DNA of 64,000 bases, taken from positions 203,516 to 267,515 of the forward strand of contig JADJZJ010000001.1 in assembly GCA_016715765.1 (NCBI GenBank). Direction: 5' to 3'. Positions 24,841 through 33,116 of this stretch are shown piece after piece (positions within the stretch are counted from its first letter, which is position 1; every line of letters begins with the position of its first letter). Source of the DNA: Opitutaceae bacterium. GTDB taxonomy: Bacteria > Verrucomicrobiota > Verrucomicrobiia > Opitutales > Opitutaceae. The position numbers were made by a program, and so were the translations under genes. The notes below the pieces were generated by a model. The model was not told the DNA's origin. It saw nothing but the letters and a program-made list of their open reading frames with translations, and ran no database searches.

Positions 24841-26154
24841 ATGTCCACCGTCCTCGGGCTCGATATCGGTTCCTCCTCGGTCATTGCCGGCATTCTCCAC
24901 GGTGCGAAGGTCGCGTGCGAATCGCCGCGCGCGTTTTTCCGGTCGCGATGCGAGGGCCCGAAAGTGGAGGTGGATCCCGACGAACTGCTGCGGGCCGTGC
25001 ACACCGCGATCGCGAGCCTGGGCGGGCAGGCGTTGAAGGTGGATGCGATCCATCTGGCCGTGATGTGCCCGGCGTGGGTGGCGCTTGACCGGAAGGGCCG
25101 GGCGCTCACACCCATCGTGACGCACCAGGATCGCCGCAGCGTGGTGCAGGCCCGGGCCATCGAGGCGAAGTTCGGCAAGAACCGGCACCTGCAGGTGTGC
25201 GGCTGCCGTCCCTTCCCGGGCGGCATCAGTTCGACCACGTGGGGCTGGTATCTGGAGCACCAGCCCCAACGCCTGCGCCGGGCCGACCTGGTGGGGCATC
25301 TCAACACCTTTCTGCACCGGCGGATGACCGGGGCGCGCGTCACGGATCCGTCAAACGCCTCCTTCACCGGACTGTATCGCACGCTTAAGCTCGACGGCTG
25401 GAGCGAGGAACTGTGCGCCAACCTCGGCGTGAGCCGGTCATTGTTGCCCGAGGTGCACGATGCCGATCGCATCGGCGGGTTGATCACGCCCGAGGCGGCG
25501 CGCGCCTTCGGGCTGCGCGCCGGCACGCCGATGCTCGTCGGCCTGATGGATGGCAGCGCCGGCATGCTGCTGGCGGGGGCGAAGGTGGGGCAGCTTTTCA
25601 ACGTCTGCGGTTCGACCGACGTGCTCGCGCTTTGCACCGACCGACCGAAGCCGCACGAGCGGCTGCTGACCCGCGCCCTGGGCGTGCAGGGCAAATGGCT
25701 GCAGGTGAGCACGCTCGCGGCCGCGGCGTCGGCCATCTACTGGGTGCGCGACCAGTGCTACCAGGGAATGCCGATCAAGGAGTTCCAGGCGGAGTTCCGC
25801 CGGTTGAGCCGCGTGGGGCCGAAGGCGGCCGGCAGCGTGCGCTTCGAGCCCTACATGGCCGGCGAGCGCACGAGCATCGAGCAGCGCATGGGCGCGTTCA
25901 CGGGCCTCACCCTCGCGAGCACGCGGACCCAGATGCTGTCGGCCGTGATCGAAGGTCTGACCCGTGCCAGCGCCGAGCGACTGCCGGTGCTGGCCGGATG
26001 CGGCACCAAACTGCGGCACACGGTGGCGGTCTCCGGCGGATCCGACCGGCTCGACCAGCTCTTGCACCGCGACTGGCCCGGCAACTGGACCTTCCGGGCG
26101 GTGACCGATGCCACGATGCGCGGGCTCGCCATGCTGACGCCGAAACCGTTGTGA
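24841..26154 (+). CDS. FGGY family carbohydrate kinase
   Basis: 437 residues of the ASKHA fold. The phosphate-1 motif is VLGLDIGSSSVIAGIL at the N-terminus; MDGSAGMLLAGAKVG and NVCGSTDVLALC form the second lobe; PYMAGERTSIEQRMGAF and VAVSGGSDRLDQLLHRDW are the FGGY-like adenosine and C-terminal signatures. FGGY kinases phosphorylate pentuloses, hexuloses or glycerol; this one resembles xylulokinase/sedoheptulokinase in layout but its substrate is unresolved. Start ATG 24841. Confidence 0.85.
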   Translation: MSTVLGLDIGSSSVIAGILHGAKVACESPRAFFRSRCEGPKVEVDPDELLRAVHTAIASLGGQALKVDAIHLAVMCPAWVALDRKGRALTPIVTHQDRRSVVQARAIEAKFGKNRHLQVCGCRPFPGGISSTTWGWYLEHQPQRLRRADLVGHLNTFLHRRMTGARVTDPSNASFTGLYRTLKLDGWSEELCANLGVSRSLLPEVHDADRIGGLITPEAARAFGLRAGTPMLVGLMDGSAGMLLAGAKVGQLFNVCGSTDVLALCTDRPKPHERLLTRALGVQGKWLQVSTLAAAASAIYWVRDQCYQGMPIKEFQAEFRRLSRVGPKAAGSVRFEPYMAGERTSIEQRMGAFTGLTLASTRTQMLSAVIEGLTRASAERLPVLAGCGTKLRHTVAVSGGSDRLDQLLHRDWPGNWTFRAVTDATMRGLAMLTPKPL

Positions 26155-26155
26155 G

Positions 26156-26650
26156 TTACCGCGCGCTGGCTTGCGGTCCGGCGGCTTCCTCCGCGGCAAC
26201 GCGGCGCATGAACTGCTGGAAATCCGCATCCTCACCTTCAAGCAGGGACGGCAGCAGGTCGCGAAAATCGCGCCGGCGGCACCAATAGCGGGCATAGTCG
26301 TCCCAGGTCTGCCACAACCGTGCGGTCTGCCGGTCCATGTTTTCCTCATACACGAGGATGTAGGCGCGCTCGAAGATGGAGATGAGGATTTCGAAGAGGA
26401 TGTTCCGGCGTTCGATCTGCTCGGTATCGAAGGGCGTCTCGGGTTCGATCTTGGTCATCAACTTCAGGTCGGCATTGGAGAGCACCAACCGCAGGAAGTT
26501 GGAGTACTCGTCGGACAGCTTGAGGTAGAGTTCCTCGTCGTCGTTGACGCGCTCCTTGCGCTGTTCCTTGGTGAAAACCCAGATGGCGAAGGGCAGGCCG
26601 ACGATGGTCACAAGGTAACTGAGGCCTTCCAGATAATCCATGGCGGTCAT
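26156..26650 (-). CDS. Membrane-anchored hypothetical protein
   Basis: 164 residues with a single N-terminal membrane segment (YLEGLSYLVTIVGLPFAIWVF, residues 6-26) and a charged cytoplasmic region predicted to be helical (DDEELYLKLSDEYSNFLRLV, RRNILFEILISIFERAY, QTWDDYARYWCRRRDFRDLL). This is the layout of a widespread family of unknown function with one TM and an alpha-helical domain. It lies convergent with the FGGY kinase gene (1 nt apart) and divergent from mtnA. Confidence 0.7.
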   Translation of the reverse strand: MTAMDYLEGLSYLVTIVGLPFAIWVFTKEQRKERVNDDEELYLKLSDEYSNFLRLVLSNADLKLMTKIEPETPFDTEQIERRNILFEILISIFERAYILVYEENMDRQTARLWQTWDDYARYWCRRRDFRDLLPSLLEGEDADFQQFMRRVAAEEAAGPQASAR

Positions 26651-26742
26651 GCCGGCAGGCTAGCCAATATCAAGGGCCGGTCAAACTTCGCTCCATGGAG
26701 GATTGAACCGGCTCCGGGGTGCGGGCAGCATGGCTTCAATTC

Positions 26743-27843
26743 ATGAAAGTTTCCGGCCGTCCCACCCGCACAATCTGGCCCTCCGCCGACGGCACGGCCG
26801 TCGAGATCATTGACCAGACCAGGCTGCCCCATGCCTTTGCAATCGTGCGACTCGCCACCCTGGATGAGGCGGCGCGCGCGATCCGGGCGATGCTCGTGCG
26901 CGGGGCGCCGCTGATCGGGGCGACGGCGGCCTGGGGCCTGTGGCTTGCGATGCGCGCGGACCCCTCGGATGCCGCGCTGGCCCGGGCGCATGCCGCACTG
27001 CTGGCCACGCGTCCCACCGCGGTGAATCTGCGCTGGGCCCTCGACCGTTGCCGGGCGCGGCTAGGCGTGCTGCCCCCGGCCGGCCGGCCGGCGGCGGCGC
27101 GGGAACTGGCGGTCACGATTTGTGACGAAGATGTGGTGCTCAACCAGGGCATCGCCACCGCGGGGTTGCCGCTTATCCGGGCGATCGCGGTGCGCAAGGC
27201 GCATGGGGCGCGCATCAACATCCTCACGCATTGCAACGCCGGCTGGCTCGCCACCGTGGACATCGGCACGGCCACGGCCCCGATCTATGCCGCCCATCAT
27301 GCCGGCCTGCCGGTGCATGTCTGGGTGGACGAAACCCGGCCGCGCAACCAGGGCGCGAGTCTCACGGCGTGGGAACTGCTCAATGAGGGCGTGCCGCACA
27401 CGGTGATCGCGGACAACGCCGGCGGACACCTGATGCAGCGGGGCGAGGTGGACCTGGTCATGGTGGGCACGGACCGGGTCACGGCCACGGGCGACGTGTG
27501 CAACAAAATTGGCACGTACCTCAAGGCGCTGGCGGCCCGGGACAACGCGGTGCCGTTTTATGTCGCCGCACCGTCTCCGAGCATCGACTGGACGCTGCGG
27601 GACGGATTGAAGGAAATCCCCATCGAGGAGCGGAGTGAGCAGGAAATGTCGCAGTTGTCCGGGCGCCTGGCGAACGGCACCGTCGCCACGATCTCATTGC
27701 TGCCGGAGGGCAGTGCCGCGGCGAACCCGGCTTTCGACGTCACGCCGGCGCGACTTGTGACCGGGTTGATCACCGAGCGCGGAGTCTGTGCCGCCACGGC
27801 GGCGGGGCTAGGGAAACTGTTTCCTGAACACGTGGCGGTTTGA
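26743..27843 (+). CDS. mtnA: S-methyl-5-thioribose-1-phosphate isomerase
   Basis: 366 residues of the eIF2B-related isomerase family. It converts methylthioribose-1-phosphate to methylthioribulose-1-phosphate in methionine salvage. Diagnostic motifs: RGAPLIGATAAWG, ILTHCNAGWLATVDIGTA with the catalytic Cys (C164), and VMVGTDRVTATGDVCNKIGT with the catalytic Asp (about residue 242). The ATG at 26743 (MKVSGRPTRTIWP) gives the expected length. The other salvage genes (mtnK, mtnB, mtnC) are not nearby. Confidence 0.93.
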   Translation: MKVSGRPTRTIWPSADGTAVEIIDQTRLPHAFAIVRLATLDEAARAIRAMLVRGAPLIGATAAWGLWLAMRADPSDAALARAHAALLATRPTAVNLRWALDRCRARLGVLPPAGRPAAARELAVTICDEDVVLNQGIATAGLPLIRAIAVRKAHGARINILTHCNAGWLATVDIGTATAPIYAAHHAGLPVHVWVDETRPRNQGASLTAWELLNEGVPHTVIADNAGGHLMQRGEVDLVMVGTDRVTATGDVCNKIGTYLKALAARDNAVPFYVAAPSPSIDWTLRDGLKEIPIEERSEQEMSQLSGRLANGTVATISLLPEGSAAANPAFDVTPARLVTGLITERGVCAATAAGLGKLFPEHVAV

Positions 27844-27878
27844 GGAATTATCCCCGGGCTAGTTGCGAGGCATCAGAG

Positions 27879-27999
27879 GTAGGAGCCTGCTTGCAGGCGA
27901 TGATTGGGAGCTGGCGTGGACGATCTTGGTTTGCGACTGATTGCGACCGAGGGCGGTCGCGCTCCCAGCCAAGCCGTCGCCTGCAAGCAGGCTCCTACC
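27879..27999. repeat. Nested repeat: 'gtaggagcctgcttgcaggc' outer arms around a 'gattgcgaccgaggg' arm
   Basis: Outer arms gtaggagcctgcttgcaggc and its complement gcctgcaagcaggctcctac, themselves hairpins, surround a single arm of the gggagcgcgaccgcc family (27939-27967). As at 18149-18306, one family is nested in another. Confidence 0.75.
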
Positions 28000-28029
28000 C
28001 AAGGCGGGGTACTTGATTTTTAGTTGGGC

Positions 28030-28875
28030 TCAGCCGCGCGAGGGCTCGGTCATCTTGGCGCGGGCGGCGGCGACCAATTCCTTCAGGTGCCCGTCATTGG
28101 CCAGATTCTGTTCAAGATGGACCATGCGCTGCGGGCTGGCGGTGTTGATCATGGCATCGCCATAGGCCCGCTCGATCCAGAAGCGGGCGGCGCCGGCGAT
28201 GTAGTCGCGAAGTTCGGGTAGAAGGCGCTCGGGATAGCGCTGGCAGCAGTTCATGGTGAACATGCGCCGGCGCGCGCTGCCGCCGAAGGCGGAATGCTTG
28301 AGGTTGTGGTTGAAGAGCACGACATCGCCCGGACTGGTTTCCAGCGCCACGCAGGGCACGTCGCGATCCGGCAGGTTCCAACTCTCCTGCGATTGGAAGA
28401 TTTCCGCCTGGAGCGCATCGGAGAATTTGTCCCCGATCCGGTGGCTGCCGGGGATGACGCGCAGGCAGCCGGTGTCGCGGCCGACCGGGTCCAGATAGAA
28501 CGCCAGCTTGATGTGGGTGATCTCGCGGTGCCAGCCGTCGGAGTGCCAGCCCGTGTCGCCGGCGTAGAGATTGCCGTCCGAGCCCATGTAGTTGAAATCG
28601 TCGCCGAGGATGCCCGCGGCGATGCCCTCCAGCCGCGGATCATCGAGCAGGGTGCTGAGATAAACGCTGCGGTCGATGCAGGGCACGATGCACGAACGGC
28701 GCTTGCCGTCATGCTGCCGGCCATGATGACCGCCGCCCTGCGCCGCCCAGAGGATTTCAAACTCGGCGATGATGCGCTCGATGCGGTCGTTGAGCAGGCC
28801 GGGGAAATGCAGGTAGCCGAAGGTGTGGAAAAACGCGAGTTGCGGCGCGCTCAGCCGGAGGGGGGTGGGGGGCAT
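28030..28875 (-). CDS. Phytanoyl-CoA dioxygenase (PhyH) family protein
   Basis: 281 residues of the Fe(II)/2-oxoglutarate dioxygenase fold. The iron-binding HxD is in TGWHSDGWHREITHIKLAFYL (H111, D113), the distal His in VLFNHNLKHSAFGGS (H194) and the 2-oxoglutarate Arg probably in SARRRMFTMN. CLRVIPGSHRIGDKF is the family's central signature. Such enzymes hydroxylate small molecules; the substrate is unknown. It is monocistronic on the minus strand. Confidence 0.85.
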   Translation of the reverse strand: MPPTPLRLSAPQLAFFHTFGYLHFPGLLNDRIERIIAEFEILWAAQGGGHHGRQHDGKRRSCIVPCIDRSVYLSTLLDDPRLEGIAAGILGDDFNYMGSDGNLYAGDTGWHSDGWHREITHIKLAFYLDPVGRDTGCLRVIPGSHRIGDKFSDALQAEIFQSQESWNLPDRDVPCVALETSPGDVVLFNHNLKHSAFGGSARRRMFTMNCCQRYPERLLPELRDYIAGAARFWIERAYGDAMINTASPQRMVHLEQNLANDGHLKELVAAARAKMTEPSRG

Positions 28876-28990
28876 GGGCGGTTAATTGGCGGACTCCGGA
28901 CGGCGGGTCAACGGCCTTGCGGCCCAAGTCGAGGGCGGGTGCTTGCCTGGGTGGGCGCGAACCGGCACCCTGCCCGCGGCCGAATCGCCC

Positions 28991-29155
28991 ATGAAAAAAC
29001 CCAACCAGGAGGAGCGGCGGCGGATGTGCACCCGCAAGCGCCGGTATCGTTCCCAGGGCGACGCCCTGGAGGCGGCGATGCTGGCCGGCGCGGGGCGCGG
29101 GCGCACGGCCTACCTCTGTCCGTTATGCCGCCAGTGGCACCTCACCTCAGGGTGA
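28991..29155 (+). CDS. Small zinc-ribbon-like protein
   Basis: 54 residues: MCTRKRRYRSQGDALEAA, then GRTAYLCPLCRQWHLTSG. The CPLC and C-terminal His/Cys pattern suggest a one-zinc knuckle with the Cys and His of MC...WH. The frame extends upstream without a start until 28886, but the ATG at 28991 begins the recognisable region. The small family is found in several environmental bacteria with no known function. Confidence 0.6.
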   Translation: MKKPNQEERRRMCTRKRRYRSQGDALEAAMLAGAGRGRTAYLCPLCRQWHLTSG

Positions 29156-29174
29156 GGGCCCGGGGGACCGCGCA

Positions 29175-29399
29175 TCAAAGCTTGCGGTATTTTTCGGGTG
29201 GGATCTTGAAACGGTGACCGGAATCCAAATCGGTAAAGATGTGCCAATGCTCATCGTGGGTATCATGCACGGCTACTTCCATCTTGTGGCCGGTTTCGTA
29301 GGTGTACTCCTCCATGGCGAAGCCGTGGTCCTCATGGAGGATGGCTTCGCCCAGTTCCCCGCTGTGTGGTTCGGTGATCTCGATTTTCCAGGTAGTCAT
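29175..29399 (-). CDS. Small hypothetical protein
   Basis: 74 residues, soluble, acidic and His-rich (HDTHDEHWHIFTDLDSGHRF). No recognised domain. Its start lies 45 nt after the stop of the EF-G2-like gene on the same strand, so it may be co-transcribed with it. Confidence 0.55.
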   Translation of the reverse strand: MTTWKIEITEPHSGELGEAILHEDHGFAMEEYTYETGHKMEVAVHDTHDEHWHIFTDLDSGHRFKIPPEKYRKL

Positions 29400-29444
29400 G
29401 GCTGACGTGGGTTGAGTGAGGGTTGCGGACGGGAAGGGACGGAC

Positions 29445-31541
29445 TTATTTGGCGGCGGCGGCCATGGCCGCGCGGCGGGCCTTGAGGTCGGCGAGGAGCT
29501 TCGGAGCGAATTCCGCGGGCAACTCGGAGTAATGGCTGAATTTTTCGGCGTGGCGGCCGCGGCCGCTCGTGAGCGAGCGGACGATGGTGCTGTAGTGGTA
29601 GAGCTCCTTCTGCGGCACCTGGGCGCGGATGATCTGGAAATGCCCCTCGGTCTCGACGCCGAGAATCTGGCCGCGGCGGGAGGAGAGATCGCCCATGATG
29701 GCGCCGACATATTCATCCGGCACGGTGACCGCGATGATGAAGATCGGCTCCAGCAGGACCGAGCCGGCGGCGGCGCAGGCCTCCTTGAAGGCGTGGAAAC
29801 CGGCGACCTGAAACGCGATGTCCTTGGAATCCACCGGGTGCATCTTGCCGTCATAGAAGTCCACCTTGATGTCGGTGACGCGCACCCCCGCCAGGTCGCC
29901 TTCCTTGCACGCGGTCTGCACGCCCTTTTCGACGGAGGGGACGAAGACGCGGTCCACGTTGGTGCCGACCAGGGACTGCTTGAACTCCACGCCGCTGTCG
30001 CGCGGACCGGGTTCGACGCGGAGCCAGACCTCGGCGAACTGGCCGGCGCCGCCGGTCTGCTTCTTGTGGCGGTAGCGGGACTCGCCCTTGCTGCGGATGG
30101 TCTCGCGGTAGGGGATGCCGGGTTCCTCGAGGGTCACGACCACGCCGAACCGCCGCTGCAGGCGTTCGACGATGACCTGCAGGTGGATCTCACCCTGGCC
30201 GGAGACGATGGTTTGGTGGAGCTCGTCATCCACGCGGTAGTGGAAGGTCGGATCCTCCTGGTGCAGGGCGGCGAGACCCACCGCGAGTTTGTCCTCGTCT
30301 CCGCGGGAACGGAGCCGCAGGGCGCCGTGGATGTTGGGGGCGGGATATTCCACCTTGGGCAGCACCACGGGGAAGCGCGGGCTGGTGAGTGTGTCACCGG
30401 TATGGGTGCTGCGCAGTTTCACGACGGCCCCGAGATCGCCGGCGCCGAGTTGCTGCACAGGGGTGCGTTCATGGCCGTTGAGCACGTAGAGCTGGCCGAG
30501 GCGCTCGGTGACATCGCGGGACACGTTGCGGAGTTCGCTGCTGCCCTTCAGGGTGCCGGAATAGACGCGGAAGAGGGAAAGCTCGCCGACGCCCGGCTCG
30601 TTCATGGTCTTGAAGATGAAGGCCACGGGCTCCGGTTGGGCAAGCTGCACGGCGGCCGGCGCGCCGGTGGGATCGCTGGCGGGCACCTCGGCCCGGTCGA
30701 GCGGGGACGAACCGTACTTGGCGATGAAGTCCATCAGGCGGGCGACGCCGACATTGGTCTCGGCGGAGACGGCAAAGAGCGGCACGAGGACCTGTTTCTG
30801 GATGGCCTGGTGCAGGCCGGCGCGGAACTCATCCTCGGCGAGGATGCCCTTCTCGAAGAACCGTTCCATGAGGGTGTCGTCGGATTCGGCGACGAACTCG
30901 ATGAGCTGGCGGTGGAACTGCTGGACCCGCTCGGCGTCGGCGCCGGTGGCGGGGGCCTCGGTGTAGCGGCCGTCGCCGCCGGGTTTGTAGGTGACCACCT
31001 CGTTCCGCATCACGTCGAGCACGCGGCTGAAGCCCGGGCCGGCATCGAGCGGGATGGCCAGGGGGAGGACGTTTTTGCCGAAGTGATTGCGTGTCTCGCT
31101 GAGCAGGGTGTCGAAATTGGTGTTCACCTTGTCGAGCGCGTTCACGACCAGGATCTTGGGCAGGCCGAAGTGCGTGGCGTAATCCCAGACGGCGTCGGTG
31201 CCGACGCCGAGGCCGTGGGCGGCGTTGATCACGATAAGGGCGAAGTCGCCGACGCGCAGGGCGCCGAGGCCCTCGCTGATGAAGTCCGAGTAGCCCGGGG
31301 TGTCGAGGAGGTTGAATTTGCGGTTCTGCCACTCGAGGTTGAGCAGCGTCGCGTGCACCGAGATCTGGTGCTGGTGCTCGCTGGCGTGGTAATCGGAGGC
31401 CGTGGTCCCGGCGGCGATGGAGCCCATGCGGCCGATGCGGCCGGCGCAGGCCAGCATGGCTTCGGTGAGCATGGTTTTGCCAGAGGACGCGTGGCCCAGG
31501 ACGGCAAAGTTTCTCAGGTCTGAAGAGGAGTAGTCTTTCAT
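29445..31541 (-). CDS. Elongation factor G-like GTPase (EF-G2 type)
   Basis: 698 residues, EF-G domain order I-V. P-loop GHASSGKT (residues 16-23); G3 is DTPGYSDF (80-87) where canonical EF-G has DTPGHVDF, so the catalytic His is a Tyr; G4 is NALDK instead of NKMD. Switch I has lost the RGITI motif. The C-terminal domain IV-V is intact (PIFIIAVTVPDEYVGAIMGD, SRRGQILGVE). This combination is seen in EF-G2-like paralogues, whose function in translation is unsettled; canonical fusA should be elsewhere. It is monocistronic or leads into 29175. Confidence 0.85.
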   Translation of the reverse strand: MKDYSSSDLRNFAVLGHASSGKTMLTEAMLACAGRIGRMGSIAAGTTASDYHASEHQHQISVHATLLNLEWQNRKFNLLDTPGYSDFISEGLGALRVGDFALIVINAAHGLGVGTDAVWDYATHFGLPKILVVNALDKVNTNFDTLLSETRNHFGKNVLPLAIPLDAGPGFSRVLDVMRNEVVTYKPGGDGRYTEAPATGADAERVQQFHRQLIEFVAESDDTLMERFFEKGILAEDEFRAGLHQAIQKQVLVPLFAVSAETNVGVARLMDFIAKYGSSPLDRAEVPASDPTGAPAAVQLAQPEPVAFIFKTMNEPGVGELSLFRVYSGTLKGSSELRNVSRDVTERLGQLYVLNGHERTPVQQLGAGDLGAVVKLRSTHTGDTLTSPRFPVVLPKVEYPAPNIHGALRLRSRGDEDKLAVGLAALHQEDPTFHYRVDDELHQTIVSGQGEIHLQVIVERLQRRFGVVVTLEEPGIPYRETIRSKGESRYRHKKQTGGAGQFAEVWLRVEPGPRDSGVEFKQSLVGTNVDRVFVPSVEKGVQTACKEGDLAGVRVTDIKVDFYDGKMHPVDSKDIAFQVAGFHAFKEACAAAGSVLLEPIFIIAVTVPDEYVGAIMGDLSSRRGQILGVETEGHFQIIRAQVPQKELYHYSTIVRSLTSGRGRHAEKFSHYSELPAEFAPKLLADLKARRAAMAAAAK

Positions 31542-31819
31542 AAACCGGTGAGGATATTTGGGGGAAGGGGTGCCGCACCGCTGCGGCCTATTGCCAGTTG
31601 CAGCCTAACTGACTGGAACGCGGATGCCTCCGCGTCTTTTGTGAGGATTCCCGCTTATTTTGCGAAAGATTGCAACTCCGGCCCCCGCGGAGCGGGCAGG
31701 GAAGGGAAATCGGGGGTCGGCGGCGTCCGGGTGAAGTCAATTATTGCGCATCATTCCCCATTTTCTGAGCAGCCTGCGGTATTGCTCCCGGGGCGGCCGG
31801 CTTTAGCCTGAGGGTTCTT
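31542..31819. other. Divergent intergenic region, no recognised feature
   Basis: Between the divergent EF-G2-like and CoA-transferase genes. No palindrome, RNA or credible coding frame was found. Promoters for both genes should be here, but no clear boxes were assigned. Confidence 0.4.
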
Positions 31820-33115
31820 ATGAAGACTGATGCGTCAGACTACAAAAGCCGCGCAGTGACTGCGGCGGAGGCGATTGCGCATGTTCGCAGTGCCACCAAT
31901 ATTTACATTCACGGGGCTGCGGCGACGCCGACACCGTTGGTTGAGGCTCTGGCGGCCCGGCGGGACCTGGAGGAGGTGAAGCTCTATCATCTGCACACCA
32001 ATGGTCCGGCTCCCTTTGCCGAGAAGGGCCGGGAGAAGGAGTTCCGTTCCGTCTCGCTGTTCATCGGGGCGCCCATGCGGCCGGCGGTGCAGGAAGGCCG
32101 GGCGGATTTTGTGCCGATTTTCCTGTCGGATGTTCCCGGGCTATTTCTCTCGGGCCAGGTGAAGCTGGATGTGGCGATCCTCCAGCTGTCGCCTCCGGAT
32201 TCGCATGGGTATTGCACGCTCGGCACCTCCTGCGATTCCAGCAAGGCCGCCGCTGATACCGCGCGCATTGTGATCGCGGAGATCAACGAGCAGATGCCGC
32301 GGACCCACGGCAACAACATCGTGCCGCTCAGCCGGATCAGTGCTTTCATCGCCACCAACCGTCCGCTGCAGTCGCATCACTCCGAGGCGGAATCCGATGT
32401 GGAGGCCAAGATCGGGCAGTTGATTGCCGATCTGGTGGAGGATGGTTCGACCCTGCAGATGGGCATCGGCGGCATTCCGGATGCGGCGCTGGCGCGCATG
32501 AAAAACAAGCAGGATCTCGGCATCCATACGGAGATGTTTTCCGACCGTATCGTCGAGCTGGTTGAGGCCGGGGCGATCACCAACAAGTTCAAGCAGGTTG
32601 GCAAGGGACGCATCATCACCAGTTTCATCAACGGCTCGCAGAAGCTGTTTGATTTCGTGCACGACAACCCGCTGGTGAGTTTCTATCCCTGCGACTGGAC
32701 CAACGACACTTCGGTCATCCGTCGGAATCCCAAGGTCGTCGCCATCAACTCGGCCATCCAGATCGACCTGACCGGCCAGGTCTGTGCCGATTCCATCGGC
32801 TACAAGATGTTTTCCGGCATTGGCGGGCAGATGGACTTCATCCGCGGTGCGGCGTTGTCTCCTGGTGGCAAGCCCATCATTGCGCTGCCGTCACGGGCGA
32901 TGGGCGGCAAGGTATCGCGCATCGTTTCCACGCTCGCTCCCGGGGCAGGAGTGGTCACCACGCGCGGGCATGTGCACTGGGTTATCACAGAATACGGAGC
33001 CGTGAATCTCCACGGCAAAACCATCCGCGAGCGGAGTGAGGCCCTCATTTCCATCGCCCATCCCGACTTCAGAGCCGAACTCCGCAAGGAAGCAGCCCAG
33101 ACGAGACACATATAA
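31820..33115 (+). CDS. Acetyl-CoA hydrolase/transferase family (4-hydroxybutyrate CoA-transferase-like)
   Basis: 431 residues, two-domain class I CoA-transferase. The N-terminal half has LSPPDSHGYCTLGTS; the C-terminal half GQVCADSIGYKMFSGIGGQM, IALPSRAMGGKVSRIVSTL and HVHWVITEYGAVNLHGKTIR. The catalytic Glu is in TEMFSDRIVELVEAG or the ITEYG stretch. It transfers or hydrolyses CoA thioesters of short acids; the substrate is not fixed. The stop TAA is 2 nt from the left end of the transposase unit, so the last residues may have been altered by the insertion. Confidence 0.85.
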   Translation: MKTDASDYKSRAVTAAEAIAHVRSATNIYIHGAAATPTPLVEALAARRDLEEVKLYHLHTNGPAPFAEKGREKEFRSVSLFIGAPMRPAVQEGRADFVPIFLSDVPGLFLSGQVKLDVAILQLSPPDSHGYCTLGTSCDSSKAAADTARIVIAEINEQMPRTHGNNIVPLSRISAFIATNRPLQSHHSEAESDVEAKIGQLIADLVEDGSTLQMGIGGIPDAALARMKNKQDLGIHTEMFSDRIVELVEAGAITNKFKQVGKGRIITSFINGSQKLFDFVHDNPLVSFYPCDWTNDTSVIRRNPKVVAINSAIQIDLTGQVCADSIGYKMFSGIGGQMDFIRGAALSPGGKPIIALPSRAMGGKVSRIVSTLAPGAGVVTTRGHVHWVITEYGAVNLHGKTIRERSEALISIAHPDFRAELRKEAAQTRHI

Positions 33116-33116
33116 C

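Noticed and set aside
31548..31811. 87-codon plus-strand frame between the EF-G2-like and CoA-transferase genes
   Set aside because: Low-complexity translation without motif or ribosome-binding site, in a divergent promoter region; judged noncoding.
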